In this document: one piece after another, positions 25,622 to 35,040 of the stretch
Numbering within the stretch: the first letter of the stretch is position 1
How the letters are laid out: every line of letters begins with the position of its first letter
Origin: an uncultured Lachnospiraceae bacterium
GTDB lineage: Bacteria > Bacillota > Clostridia > Lachnospirales > Lachnospiraceae
Assembly (NCBI GenBank): GCA_900550285.1
Contig: URRW01000005.1
Coordinates: forward strand, 40,667-104,666
Direction: 5' to 3'
Length of the DNA: 64,000 nucleotides
Notes under the pieces: model-generated
The model's input: the letters and a program-made list of their open reading frames with translations, nothing else
Told to the model about the DNA's origin: nothing
Database searches by the model: none
Position numbers and translations under genes: made by a program

Positions 25622-26793
25622 CCGTCCAGCCTTCCTTCGTTATATTTCCACCGGGCGGGAAGCTTCGGCGCACGCGACATCGGCCCGCTCTTTGGCAGCA
25701 CCGTCTCCCCGGCTTTCCAGCCCTCGTAAAAATCAAGACACCGCTGCGCCGCGCAGTCCGCGTTCCATTCCTCCGCGATCGTGCGGTACGCCGCCCTTCC
25801 CATGCGCTCTGCCGCGCCCGGATCGGCAAACAGGCTTTCCAGCTTTCGCTCAAACGCCTCATAGCTGCGCCCATAGGTCAGCCCGTTTTTGCCGTCCTCA
25901 ATGAGAAACGGCGCCGCGCCTGTCTCTGCGTTTGCCACCACGCAGCAGCCACTGTTCATCGCCTCGCTGACGACCGCGCCCCAGCCTTCCAGATAGTTGC
26001 TTGTAAACAGATGCACATGACAGCGCTCCATCACGTCGCGCACCTGCTGGGGCGGCAGAAAGCCGTAAAATTTCACATCCTCTTCCAGCCCGGCTTTTCT
26101 CACGTCCTCTTTTAATTCGGCTTCCATCGCGCCGCCGCCCACCATATGCAGGCGGAAGCGATAGCCCTTCTTTTTTAAAAAAGCGGCGGCGCGCACCGCA
26201 AATTCCGGATGCTTAAGCGGGATCATCCGCCCCGCCCACACAAGCTCTGTCCTGTCGGAGCTTTTCTTTTCAAAAAGGCTTTCCAGCGGATACCGCAGCG
26301 CCTCCGGAAAATAGCCGAACCGCAGCATTTTGCCGGGATATGCCCCGATCAGCGAAAAGTCCGACGCCACATACGCCCCGCAGCACAAAAGCCACACCGG
26401 CTTTTTGCGGAAGCGCACATGCTCCTGATATTTTGCCAAAAGCCCTCTGGGCGAAACCGCCTTCCACTGCCCTTCGCGGTAAATGCGCTCGCTCACCCGA
26501 AACGTCAGCTTCCCTGCCTCCATCCGGGGCAAAAACAGATCTGTCCGCTTCGTCCAGCCCGCAAAGACCAGATCCGCCTCATCGATCAGCTTCCGGCAAA
26601 GCGCCTCATCCTCCCACGCGTTTACCACATAGGGGAGCGCACCGGCGTCCAGCGCCCAGCCCATCTGCACCCGTTCCCCGTCCATCGGCTCCGTCTGGAT
26701 AAAATGGTATTCCTCGCCCAGCCGCTCATAAAGCGCCCGGGAAAACGGGATCTGATGATGATTGATATAATTCGATATAAAAACAGCCTTCAT
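25618..26793 (-). CDS. Glycosyltransferase family 4
   Basis: This 391-residue GT-B enzyme shows the GT4 C-terminal half: LVWAGRMIPLKHPEFAVRAA near 215, the helix EDVKFYGFLPPQQV and the donor-binding region HLFTSNYLEGWGAVVSEAMNSG near residues 275-296, with the EX7E-type Glu pair. No membrane segment is seen. The ATG at 26793 follows GAGGAG by 4 nt; an earlier in-frame ATG at 26814 is possible but lies almost at the previous stop. It is cotranscribed with its neighbours. Confidence 0.85.
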   Translation of the reverse strand: MKAVFISNYINHHQIPFSRALYERLGEEYHFIQTEPMDGERVQMGWALDAGALPYVVNAWEDEALCRKLIDEADLVFAGWTKRTDLFLPRMEAGKLTFRVSERIYREGQWKAVSPRGLLAKYQEHVRFRKKPVWLLCCGAYVASDFSLIGAYPGKMLRFGYFPEALRYPLESLFEKKSSDRTELVWAGRMIPLKHPEFAVRAAAFLKKKGYRFRLHMVGGGAMEAELKEDVRKAGLEEDVKFYGFLPPQQVRDVMERCHVHLFTSNYLEGWGAVVSEAMNSGCCVVANAETGAAPFLIEDGKNGLTYGRSYEAFERKLESLFADPGAAERMGRAAYRTIAEEWNADCAAQRCLDFYEGWKAGETVLPKSGPMSRAPKLPARWKYNEGRLDG

Positions 26794-26823
26794 TTCACTC
26801 CTCATTCCCCTCATTCCGAAGCG

Positions 26824-28107
26824 TCACAGCATCTCTCCGTAAATTTCCAGCAGCCTGCGGTAATTTGCATCCCCGTCATACTGCGCGGCGGCAGCCCTTT
26901 GCTCCGACGCCGCAAGCCTTTCCGCAAGCCTATCGTCTGTCAGGATGCGGATTACCTGCCCCGCAAGCCCGTGCGCGTCCCCTTTTTCAAACAAAAGCCC
27001 GCTCACGCCGTCCTCCACCATATCCGGGATCCCGCCTGCGCGGCTGGCAGCCACGGGAACGCCTAAAAGCTGCGCCTCCGCCACCGAATTGGGGGAATTT
27101 TCCACTGCGGACGGACAGACAAAGACATTTGCCGAAAGGTACTCTGCCTTCATCTCCTCCGCGGAAAGCTTCCCGAGGACGCGCACCTTTCCTTCCAGCC
27201 CGTTCTCCTTTATGAGCCTTCTCAGATACTTCCCATATGCCGGAATCTTGATTTTATTCTTAATTCCGTTCATTCCGAGGACGCTGTTCCCCGCCGTCTT
27301 GATCTGGGCGTCCGGACATTTTTGCAGGATTTCCTTCATCGCCTGCAATAAATAATGAAATCCCTTCAGCGGGTAATCTCCCTGGCTTAAAAAGATTTCT
27401 CCTCTCGTACAGCTCTCCGGTTTCCAGCCTCCTTCATAAAACTGGGGGCGCATCGTCTCGTTCATTTTATGATAGACCGCCGACGGATTCAGTCCCAGAC
27501 TTATCGTTTTATCGAACCGCGTCCGTCCTGTGATATAGCCGGATAAGCGAAGCTGTTTTTCCTCCTGCGCCGCGCGGGCATAAAACTTTTCCTGCTGCTG
27601 GCGCAGGCTGTCCCTTTTTAAAATATCCCGGAACGTGCGTCCGTTCTGCACGGACAGAGGCAGATCCGCCATATAGCCGTCGGCGCAGGCGATGCAAAGC
27701 CCCTGCAGCCCCGTAAGCGTCCGCTCCGGGCGGTTCCACATTTTCGCGCAGGCATAGCCGTGGGGAAATTCCGTCCCGAACAGATGCACGATGTCCGGCG
27801 AAAAATCGTCCAGAATCCGCGCAAACGCAGGCTCCAGCCCTTCGTCATAATGCTCCGGATGATCCAGATCCTCCCGGAAGCCATAGCATTTTACTTTCTT
27901 TTCTTTTTTCCCAAGCGAAAGCTCCCCGCAAAACGGCTCTTCCGCTTTCGGGACAGGAAAGCACACGCCGATTTCCAATCCGGCATCCTCTTCCTCCAGA
28001 TAGCGCCCGAACGCACCCGAAAGCCAGCCTTCGCGCACGCTGTATTCCTGTCCCAGCGCCTCCGCCAGCGCCGGGAGCATGATGTTGCAGACCCACAATA
28101 CCCTCAT
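26824..28107 (-). CDS. Glycosyltransferase family 4
   Basis: The 427-residue GT-B protein starts MRVLWVCNIMLPALAEALGQ and includes a helix DIVHLFGTEFPHGYA in the N-domain. The C-domain has GEIFLSQGDYPLKGFHYLLQ near 250, VRVLGKLSAEEM and the donor site VFVCPSAVENSPNSVAEAQLLGVPVA near 330-356 (given in part: VENSPNSVAEAQ). The start is 4 bp downstream of the GT2 stop, so the genes are tightly coupled. It probably adds a sugar to the growing repeat unit in the cytosol. Confidence 0.87.
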   Translation of the reverse strand: MRVLWVCNIMLPALAEALGQEYSVREGWLSGAFGRYLEEEDAGLEIGVCFPVPKAEEPFCGELSLGKKEKKVKCYGFREDLDHPEHYDEGLEPAFARILDDFSPDIVHLFGTEFPHGYACAKMWNRPERTLTGLQGLCIACADGYMADLPLSVQNGRTFRDILKRDSLRQQQEKFYARAAQEEKQLRLSGYITGRTRFDKTISLGLNPSAVYHKMNETMRPQFYEGGWKPESCTRGEIFLSQGDYPLKGFHYLLQAMKEILQKCPDAQIKTAGNSVLGMNGIKNKIKIPAYGKYLRRLIKENGLEGKVRVLGKLSAEEMKAEYLSANVFVCPSAVENSPNSVAEAQLLGVPVAASRAGGIPDMVEDGVSGLLFEKGDAHGLAGQVIRILTDDRLAERLAASEQRAAAAQYDGDANYRRLLEIYGEML

Positions 28108-28111
28108 ACGC

Positions 28112-28981
28112 TCACTTCTTTCCTTTCAGCAGCCGGTAAACGCCGGTTTTTACCTTATTATAAGCGCCCGCATACCGCTCGCTCTCCGCAAGCCTCGTGC
28201 GGACAGGCTGCAGCGTCAAAAGCATGACCGCCTTATAGCGCAGCGCCTTTTCACGCCCCAGATAGCGCTTTGTGATCTCCGCGTGCTCCTGATCCGAGAT
28301 CCGGCGGTTTTCCTTCGTCTCCGAAAATCCGCCGCCCTCATAGTCCGCCACCAGAAGCTCCGTATATACCGCTTCCGCCTTCCGCTCGTAAATGCAGTAT
28401 AAAAAGTGCTCATAATCGGCCCGCACTTTATATTTCGTATCATAGCCGCGCTTTTCAAACAGCCGCGCGTCATAAAAGCACACCTGATGGCAGGGCACGT
28501 TCCGGTAGCAGGTAAAATCGTTTACCTCCGGCGCGGAATAGATCACGCTTTTGGTGTCCAGACGGTACTGGTTTCCGTAAAAAATCCGCTCCCGCTCCTT
28601 ATAGGCAAGCCCTTTTTCCTCTTCCGTAAAATTTTTCCTGCCGCCCAGGCTTCCTCTCCTGCGCCCGATCTCCTCCGCCATTTTTTCAAGCACCTGCCCG
28701 TCGTGAAAATGATCGCCGCAGTTTAAAAAGAGCACATACTGCCCCGTCACATAGGAAAGCGCCTGATTCATGCCGTCATAAATGCCCTGATCCTTCTTTG
28801 TGACGACCTTGATCCGGCTGTCCGCAGGCAGCTTTTCCAGACAGCCGTCCGTCGAGCCGCCGTCCTTTACGATGATCTCATAGTTGCCGTACCGCTGATC
28901 CAGCACGCTCTGTACCGTCGGCAAAAGCTTCTCCCCCGCATTTAAGCATACGACCACGATGCTAAAAGAAATCTGCGCCAT
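28112..28981 (-). CDS. Glycosyltransferase family 2
   Basis: The 289-residue enzyme has the GT2 core FSIVVVCLNAGEKLLPTVQS, IIVKDGGSTDGC near 35-46 and LNCGDHF near 86-92, where the usual DXD is replaced by NCGD as in WcaA-like transferases. The start lies 20 bp inside the EpsG-type gene, so translation is coupled. It is expected to act on a lipid-linked intermediate at the inner face of the membrane. Donor unknown. Confidence 0.87.
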   Translation of the reverse strand: MAQISFSIVVVCLNAGEKLLPTVQSVLDQRYGNYEIIVKDGGSTDGCLEKLPADSRIKVVTKKDQGIYDGMNQALSYVTGQYVLFLNCGDHFHDGQVLEKMAEEIGRRRGSLGGRKNFTEEEKGLAYKERERIFYGNQYRLDTKSVIYSAPEVNDFTCYRNVPCHQVCFYDARLFEKRGYDTKYKVRADYEHFLYCIYERKAEAVYTELLVADYEGGGFSETKENRRISDQEHAEITKRYLGREKALRYKAVMLLTLQPVRTRLAESERYAGAYNKVKTGVYRLLKGKK

Positions 28982-30146
28982 TGATCCACTCCTTATCCGT
29001 AAAAATCCACGTTTTATAAGGCAGCACCCGAATACCGCCGCCCGAAGCCGTTTTTAAAAACCACAAAAAATACAGCAGACACACGCCAAACACAAACGCC
29101 GTCAGCACCCTCCTGCGCCTTTGATCCTCTATTCTGCAAAGAAGCCCCGGCACGAGGAAGATCTGGGGCGTCACCGCATAATAGGCGATGCGCGACACCA
29201 GCGGCAGAAAGGAACCGCAGGTATACGCCAAAAGCCCGAGGAAATTGAGTTTCAAATAAAACCGGTTCCCGTCGTCCTCCCGGCTCTCTTTCCCGCAGGC
29301 AAGCGCCAGCACAAAAATAAGCGCGCACCGCAAAATGCCGGATGCGTTTTTGGCAAGCCCCACGTCCTGCGACAGATAGACCGTATCCTGATAGGTCGGA
29401 TAAATCCGCAGTGCCAGCTCCAAAATCGGCTTCTGAAACACAAAAACAAGCAGTCCCGACAGCGCCAGCGCCCATGTAAACCACCGGCGCCATTTCAGGT
29501 GCGCTACAAGATACAGCGGGATCACCAGAAGCGCCGACTTGTGAAACAGCGCCGCAAACCCGATCCACAGACAAAAGCTTACATACTCCCTGCGCCTTAA
29601 AAACCGGATGCCATAGAGCGCCGCCGACAGCGCAAAATAGTAGCGCACGGTCGTAAACGTCCTGAAATACACGCCCAGCAGCATGAACATCGCAAAGCTC
29701 ATGCCAAACGCCTCGCTCTCGTCGTCCATCGCCTTTAAAAACAGAAACGCCGTCCCTGCCCCGAAAAGGGCGAACACGAGCAGGTAATTTTCATAGCCGG
29801 ACAGCGTGTATACCAGCCATACGACAACATTAAACCCGATTTCCGTCACCACATAGGCGCTGTCCGTCCCCGCCCAGATCTCGTGGAAATTTTCCACGTA
29901 CTTGCCGTAATCGTTTCCCACCTCGACGCGCAGCGCCGCAAGCCCTGCAAGGATCACAAAGAGGGCGGACAGGCACACATAATCAAGCGCCCTGCGGCGG
30001 GTAATTCCGCCGGCTGCCGCACCATAGCTGCCCGCCGCAGACTGACCGCCCGCTGCGCCACAGCCCTTTGCCGCTCGCCCCTGTCTGCCCTCCACCAGCG
30101 CAGCCAGCGCAATCGTGAGCGCTGCGATCCCGAAATAAAATACCAT
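28962..30146 (-). CDS. EpsG-family polysaccharide polymerase
   Basis: The 394-residue membrane protein has about ten hydrophobic segments, an N-terminal helix followed by a variable Gly/Ala-rich loop (about residues 20-45), and the family-type region VGNDYGKYVENFHEIW near 78-93 followed by EIGFNVVVWLVYTLSGYENY. EpsG proteins are thought to polymerise lipid-linked repeat units (Wzy role) at the outer face of the membrane. It is the only obvious Wzy candidate inside the glycosyltransferase run. Its end overlaps the next GT2 gene by 20 bp and its start abuts the previous stop. Confidence 0.85.
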   Translation of the reverse strand: MVFYFGIAALTIALAALVEGRQGRAAKGCGAAGGQSAAGSYGAAAGGITRRRALDYVCLSALFVILAGLAALRVEVGNDYGKYVENFHEIWAGTDSAYVVTEIGFNVVVWLVYTLSGYENYLLVFALFGAGTAFLFLKAMDDESEAFGMSFAMFMLLGVYFRTFTTVRYYFALSAALYGIRFLRRREYVSFCLWIGFAALFHKSALLVIPLYLVAHLKWRRWFTWALALSGLLVFVFQKPILELALRIYPTYQDTVYLSQDVGLAKNASGILRCALIFVLALACGKESREDDGNRFYLKLNFLGLLAYTCGSFLPLVSRIAYYAVTPQIFLVPGLLCRIEDQRRRRVLTAFVFGVCLLYFLWFLKTASGGGIRVLPYKTWIFTDKEWINGADFF

Positions 30147-30929
30147 TCACAGCCCTCCCTTTGCGTCCCGGATGCCCGAAAACAGCGCTTTTTTCGCTTC
30201 TGCCGCAGACAGCTTGTCCAGATTGCCTTTCATCTTATGCAGGAACCGAAGCCCCATCAGCCCCGCCAGCACGCCGTAAAGCTCGTGATACAGCACGCCC
30301 CGGTCGTGGAAAAATTTTTCGTCATAGCCGAAAAACCACGTGGACGGACGGGGCTTTTCCTCGCCGATCTCTTCCGGCACGGCATAGAGCCGCAGCCCCG
30401 CCTTCAGACAGTCGTGCAAAAATAAGCTGTCCTCGCCGTTGGCATATTTTGCGCCGCCCCCGAAAAAGAGCGAATAGGTCAGGTTTTTTTCCTGCATCCG
30501 CCGCGTCCGCACCGCGATGCTGTACGCCGGATACCTGCCGCTGTTATACCAGCGCACCCGGTGGAAGCATTCCGTCCAGTAGGTACGGCGGCTCTCCTGC
30601 ACCCGCATATTAAACAAAAGCAGATCTGCCTCCGGGTGCTTTTCAAAGGCGGAAAGGATCTTTTCCGCTGCGCCGCCGTCGTATACAATATCCTCATCCG
30701 AAAACAGGACGATGTCCCCGTCCGCCCGCAGAAGGGCGTTGTTTCTGGAAAGCCCCACGCCCCGCTCCGCAAAATGCCAGCAGCGCACGGTTACGCCGTT
30801 TTGTTCCCATTCCTCATAGCGGTTTTCGTCGCACTGGTCGATCAGGATCGTGTCCGCAGGCAGGTTCATCCGGTCTGCCAGCGCCCGCGCATCCTGCTTT
30901 AACGCCGAAACAAGAATCTGCAGCCTCAT
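30147..30929 (-). CDS. Glycosyltransferase family 2
   Basis: The 260-residue protein has a compact GT2-like fold. The N-terminus (MRLQILVSALKQDARALADRM) departs from the standard pattern, then GVGLSRNNALLRADGDIVLFSDEDIVYDGG gives the acceptor and metal site (key residues SDED near 93-97, cited in part). The second half carries FFGGGAKYANGEDSLFLHDC with the catalytic-type ED. It overlaps the Wzz-like gene upstream by 4 bp and abuts EpsG. It is similar to family 2 enzymes seen in clostridial exopolysaccharide clusters. Confidence 0.82.
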   Translation of the reverse strand: MRLQILVSALKQDARALADRMNLPADTILIDQCDENRYEEWEQNGVTVRCWHFAERGVGLSRNNALLRADGDIVLFSDEDIVYDGGAAEKILSAFEKHPEADLLLFNMRVQESRRTYWTECFHRVRWYNSGRYPAYSIAVRTRRMQEKNLTYSLFFGGGAKYANGEDSLFLHDCLKAGLRLYAVPEEIGEEKPRPSTWFFGYDEKFFHDRGVLYHELYGVLAGLMGLRFLHKMKGNLDKLSAAEAKKALFSGIRDAKGGL

Positions 30930-31930
30930 CCCTGCTCCTCCTTCCTGCCCCGTCCGTAATAGAGCCGTAAAAACGTCTCATCCGCCTCTTCCAGAATAAT
31001 GCCCGACACCTCTGCCCCCTGCATGGAAAGCTGATCCAGCGCAAAGGAAAGCTGGCTTCTCTTTGCCGTCCCCCACTCTGCGCAGATCAGGACGGGAAGC
31101 TTCCGCAGCTTTTCATAATCCGCCCGCGCCGAAAGGACGTCCTCCAGCTTTACCTCGCAAAATCCGGTCGTTTCCCCGCAGCGCGTCAGGTTCTGGTTTA
31201 ACAGCGTTTCCCAGCGGATGTCCAGCCGCCTTGTGCGGTAGCCGTACATCGGAAGATCGCAGCATTTTTTCACATCCGCGCCCAAAAGCAGGGTGTCGTC
31301 CGTCACATACCAGAGGCACAGTCCCACGATCCCGGCAATAATTCCCAGCACAAGCCCCAAAGCAGCGGCGTTTGCCGCCTGATTCTCCGTCTCCACAGGC
31401 TGCGCCGGAACCGCCTTCCATACCTCGATGGCGGTAAGCCCCCGGTCCTCCATCGTTTTTCCAAACGCCGGCATCGCCTGATTGTACGCCGCCGCGATCC
31501 GGTTGGACAGATCCCCGTCCTCCGTCGTAAAATACGCGGTCAGAAACTGCGGGTCCGAAACGATTTCCGTGCTGACAGACGCTTCGATCACGCTTCTGTC
31601 CACATCCGGGACAAGCTGCAGCACATCCGCCATGATCCGGTCGGAGCGCATCATATCGCCCCATGTATAGGCGTTGTACTCGTTTACAAAATCCTTCAAA
31701 ACCTCGTCGTCCTCGTGGATGTCATAGACGATCGAGTACATTACCTCTGCCCGATACTGCTGCGGCCCCGCCGTCAGCGTCCGGACGAGCAGATAAATTC
31801 CCCCTGCAAAAAGAGCGCCAGCCAAAGCTGCCGCTATAAAAATCCCTGTTTTATTGAGGAACCAGAGGGCAAAGCGCTTCTCGTCCATGCCCTCCTGCCA
31901 GAATCCTTCGTCTCTTACCGGTTTCAACAT
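30926..31930 (-). CDS. Wzz-type chain-length protein with kinase-like C-terminal region
   Basis: This 334-residue protein controls polymer length. Two membrane helices lie at about 29-51 and 188-209 and flank an extracytoplasmic domain. After the second helix, about 115 cytoplasmic residues resemble the last part of a bacterial tyrosine kinase (TAKRSQLSFALDQLSMQGAE near 288-307, then LRLYYGRG near 321-328), but no Walker A (GxxxxGKS/T) or Asp-rich Walker motifs are present. No separate kinase or phosphatase gene is found in the cluster. It overlaps the next gene by 4 bp and follows the sugar transferase directly. Confidence 0.8.
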   Translation of the reverse strand: MLKPVRDEGFWQEGMDEKRFALWFLNKTGIFIAAALAGALFAGGIYLLVRTLTAGPQQYRAEVMYSIVYDIHEDDEVLKDFVNEYNAYTWGDMMRSDRIMADVLQLVPDVDRSVIEASVSTEIVSDPQFLTAYFTTEDGDLSNRIAAAYNQAMPAFGKTMEDRGLTAIEVWKAVPAQPVETENQAANAAALGLVLGIIAGIVGLCLWYVTDDTLLLGADVKKCCDLPMYGYRTRRLDIRWETLLNQNLTRCGETTGFCEVKLEDVLSARADYEKLRKLPVLICAEWGTAKRSQLSFALDQLSMQGAEVSGIILEEADETFLRLYYGRGRKEEQG

Positions 31931-33322
31931 TTACTCCTCCTCGCGCGCCTGCTTTTTCATCGCCGTCACCTGTTTTTCATCCACGCCCTCCGTGCTGTCC
32001 GGCGTAAACAGGATCTTGAGCGTCAGAAGCATCAGCTTTAAATCCAGCCATACGGAATAATTTTCAATGTAAAAAAGATCCAGCTTCAACTTGTCGTAAG
32101 GCGTCGTATTATATTTGCCGTACACCTGCGCATAGCCCGCAAGCCCCGCCTTTACCTTCATGCGATAGGCAAACTCCGGCATTTCCTCCATGTATTCCCG
32201 GATGATCTGCGGTCGCTCCGGCCTGGGGCCGATAAAGGACATATCCCCTTTTAAAATATTGAAAAGCTGCGGCAGCTCGTCGATGCGCACCGCCCGGATG
32301 AATTTGCCCACCGGCGTGATGCGGGAATCATTTTTTGCCGCAAGGCGCGCCACGCCGTCTTTTTCCGCGTCCACCCGCATGCTTCTGAATTTTAAGATCT
32401 GAAATTCCTTCGCATCCCTCGTACAGCGGATCTGCTTATACAGCACCGGGCCGCCGTCGTAAAGCTTGATCACGACCGCCGTTATCAGCATGAACGGGGA
32501 CGCAAGCACGATCAGAATCAGCGCGCAGACCACGTCGATCACCCGCTTTGCGATACGCTGCTCGATATTGAGCGCGTATTCCCGCGTCAGAAGGATCGGC
32601 GTATCGAACAGATGGAGCTGTTCGCTGCCCTTGATGAGCACATCCGGGATCTTCGGCATCATGTAAATGCGGATCGAATGGCTGTAGCAGTATTTCAAAA
32701 GCACGTTCCGGTCCTTTGTATGGATGTCCCACAACACGATCGCGTCATAGTCTCCCACTGCGGCGATGATCGCGTCGTAGCCCTCCCTGATGTTCATACA
32801 GCGCTCCACCCGGTACTTATCCTGACGGCTCGCAAATTTCCGCAGGATGTCCTCCACCGGACGCTCCCCGTGCACCAAAAGCAGCCTCCTTGGCGGAAAC
32901 GCCCTCCGGTAGATCAGGTTGCACACCCAGCCCCAGATTCCCGCAAAGGCGACCTGATACACCGTCATCGCGACCATATGCTCGCCGCCGATGATAAACC
33001 AGCCGTACATCAGCGAAAGCTGCGCATAGGAGATCACGTTTACGCACAGCAGCGCAAAAAGCTGCGACAAAAAAATGTCCAGCGGCTTTAAATATCCGAT
33101 CTTTAATGCCCCATAGGTATGGGAAAAGAAAAACAGGAGCACAAAATACAGCGCCACCATCAGCACATGCCCGTTGAAATTAAAGCGGTTTTCCGTTTTC
33201 CAGTAAATATGATGATAATAATAGGCAAACCAGTCGTGCACATAAAAGCTCGTCAGCGCGCACAGCCCCAAAATCCCCAGCGCCAATATGATCAGCCGTT
33301 TGGCAGAATCCTTTTTTCTCAT
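31931..33322 (-). CDS. Initiating sugar transferase (polyprenyl glycosylphosphotransferase)
   Basis: The 463-residue membrane enzyme starts repeat-unit synthesis by moving a sugar phosphate onto undecaprenyl phosphate. Four N-terminal helices (about residues 8-140) and a central nucleotide-fold-like region lead to a membrane helix near 265-290 and the catalytic domain: KQIRCTRDAKEFQILKFRSM near 310-330, RIDELPQLFNILKGDMSFIG near 358-377 and PRPERP. The Asp-Glu pair of the family (DEL) is present. It heads the polymer-assembly genes and lies 28 bp after a GT2 gene. Confidence 0.92.
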   Translation of the reverse strand: MRKKDSAKRLIILALGILGLCALTSFYVHDWFAYYYHHIYWKTENRFNFNGHVLMVALYFVLLFFFSHTYGALKIGYLKPLDIFLSQLFALLCVNVISYAQLSLMYGWFIIGGEHMVAMTVYQVAFAGIWGWVCNLIYRRAFPPRRLLLVHGERPVEDILRKFASRQDKYRVERCMNIREGYDAIIAAVGDYDAIVLWDIHTKDRNVLLKYCYSHSIRIYMMPKIPDVLIKGSEQLHLFDTPILLTREYALNIEQRIAKRVIDVVCALILIVLASPFMLITAVVIKLYDGGPVLYKQIRCTRDAKEFQILKFRSMRVDAEKDGVARLAAKNDSRITPVGKFIRAVRIDELPQLFNILKGDMSFIGPRPERPQIIREYMEEMPEFAYRMKVKAGLAGYAQVYGKYNTTPYDKLKLDLFYIENYSVWLDLKLMLLTLKILFTPDSTEGVDEKQVTAMKKQAREEE

Positions 33323-33350
33323 GTGTTCCTCCGTAAAAATCCATGTCCCG

Positions 33351-34112
33351 TCAGATCCGGCGCAGCGTCGCCCGCACCGCCCAGAAACAGAAATACCACG
33401 CGCTTTTCAGAACAGAAAGCCCTTCCTGCTTCCGGTAAAGCCCCCAGATCCGCTTCACCGCCTTCGCCTTATTGGACGACAGCGATTTTTTCGGCCTGCG
33501 GTAGATCACCAGATTTTCGTCCAGCCCGAATGCCGTATGCCCGGCGCGCAGAATCTGCCACCACAGCGCCGTATCCTCGCTCGGCACGTCCGGCATCACA
33601 AGCAGGCTGTCCGGAAGCTTTTCCCGGTCAAACAGCACCGTGCTCGTAAAGATCACCGTCCGCGACAGCGCTTCCCTGTAGGAAAGCCGCTCCGGCACAT
33701 GCACGATCTTCCCCGTGCCTGCCGCTTCCTCGTCCCCGAACTCGTACCCGGAAAAAACGAACGCCGCATTTTTTTCCTTCATAAAGGCAAGCTCCTTTTC
33801 CAGCTTGTCCCGCCTCCATATATCGTCCGCGTCCAGAAAGCAAAGATAGCGTCCCTGCGCCTGCGCCGTTCCCAGATTTCTCGCATTCGCCGCGCCCTTT
33901 ACCCCGTCCTTTTGGGAAAGCACGCGGATGCGGCTGTCCTTTTTTGCAAGGCTTTGCGCGATCGCAACGCTTTTGTCCGTAGAATGGTCGTCTGTCAGCA
34001 AAAGTTCCCAGTCCTGACAGGTCTGCCCCAGCACGCTCTGTACGGAGGCTTCCAGATATGCCTCCGCATTGTAAACAGGCATTACAATGCTGATCCCTCC
34101 GTCACGCTTCAT
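33351..34112 (-). CDS. Glycosyltransferase family 2
   Basis: The 253-residue enzyme has GISIVMPVYNAEAYLEASVQ, LLTDDHSTDKS near 37-47 and the metal site LDADDIW near 92-98, all typical of GT2. The WW(Q)ILRAG segment near 197 lies in the acceptor region. It starts 1 bp after the preceding stop. It is a probable repeat-unit transferase. Confidence 0.88.
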   Translation of the reverse strand: MKRDGGISIVMPVYNAEAYLEASVQSVLGQTCQDWELLLTDDHSTDKSVAIAQSLAKKDSRIRVLSQKDGVKGAANARNLGTAQAQGRYLCFLDADDIWRRDKLEKELAFMKEKNAAFVFSGYEFGDEEAAGTGKIVHVPERLSYREALSRTVIFTSTVLFDREKLPDSLLVMPDVPSEDTALWWQILRAGHTAFGLDENLVIYRRPKKSLSSNKAKAVKRIWGLYRKQEGLSVLKSAWYFCFWAVRATLRRI

Positions 34113-34113
34113 G

Positions 34114-35040
34114 TTACAGCTCTTCCTTTACCAGATAAATCGGTCTTTTTTTCACTTCCATATAAGTCTTTGACAAATACTGCCCGAGTATTCCGACGCA
34201 AAACAGCTGCACGCCGGACACGAGCAAAATGATACATACAAGGGACGGCCAGCCTGCCACCGGATCGTGATAGATCAGGTTTTTGATGACCAGAACGACG
34301 ATCGCGATAAACGCCGCCGCGCAGAACACCACGCCCATCACGGAAGAGATCGCCAGCGGAACGGTGGAAAAGGCGGTAATGCCGTCCAACGAATATAAAA
34401 ACAGCTTCCAGAAATTCCACTTCGTCTCGCCGTGGGTACGCTCCACATTTTCATATTCCAGCCACTTCGTCTCATAGCCGACCCAGCCGAAAATCCCCTT
34501 GGTAAAGCGGTTGTACTCGCACATGGACAAAATCGCGTCCACGACCTGACGGGTCATGAGCCGGTAATCCCGCGCCCCGTCCACGATCTCCGTCTTGGAA
34601 ATTTTGTTCATCAGCTTATAAAACATCCGCGCAAAAAACGACCGGATCGGCGGCTCGCCCTTTCTTGTCACGCGCCGCGTCGCCACGCTGTCGTAGCCCT
34701 GCTTGATGTACGAAAACATCTCCGGCAGCAAAGACGGCGGATCCTGCAGATCCACGTCCATCATTACCACATAGTCTCCCTTCGACTTCTGGAAACCGGC
34801 GTAAATGCCCGCCTCCTTGCCGAAATTTCTCGAAAACGACACAAGATGGACTCTTTCATCCTTTTCATGCAGCTTTTTTACTTCCGCCGCCGTGTTGTCC
34901 TTCGATCCGTCGTCAATATAGATGATTTCCAGATCCAGCCCCTCTTTTTCCAGAAAATCCGAATTTTTCATCATTTCCTCATAAAAAATGGGCACATTTT
35001 CCTCTTCATTATAACAGGGTACGATTACGCTCAATAACAT
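34114..35040 (-). CDS. GtrB/ArnC-like membrane glycosyltransferase family 2
   Basis: The 308-residue protein combines a GT2 domain (LSVIVPCYNEEENVPIFYEE, IIYIDDGSKDNT near 40-50, MMDVDLQDPP near 93-102 with the DXD) with two C-terminal membrane helices near 232-255 and 268-290. This architecture is that of polyprenyl-phosphate sugar transferases (dolichyl-phosphate mannose synthase type), which make a lipid-linked monosaccharide used outside the cytoplasm. A mannose donor would fit manC nearby, but that is inference. It abuts the Spo0A-C gene (stop at 35041). Confidence 0.9.
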   Translation of the reverse strand: MLLSVIVPCYNEEENVPIFYEEMMKNSDFLEKEGLDLEIIYIDDGSKDNTAAEVKKLHEKDERVHLVSFSRNFGKEAGIYAGFQKSKGDYVVMMDVDLQDPPSLLPEMFSYIKQGYDSVATRRVTRKGEPPIRSFFARMFYKLMNKISKTEIVDGARDYRLMTRQVVDAILSMCEYNRFTKGIFGWVGYETKWLEYENVERTHGETKWNFWKLFLYSLDGITAFSTVPLAISSVMGVVFCAAAFIAIVVLVIKNLIYHDPVAGWPSLVCIILLVSGVQLFCVGILGQYLSKTYMEVKKRPIYLVKEEL

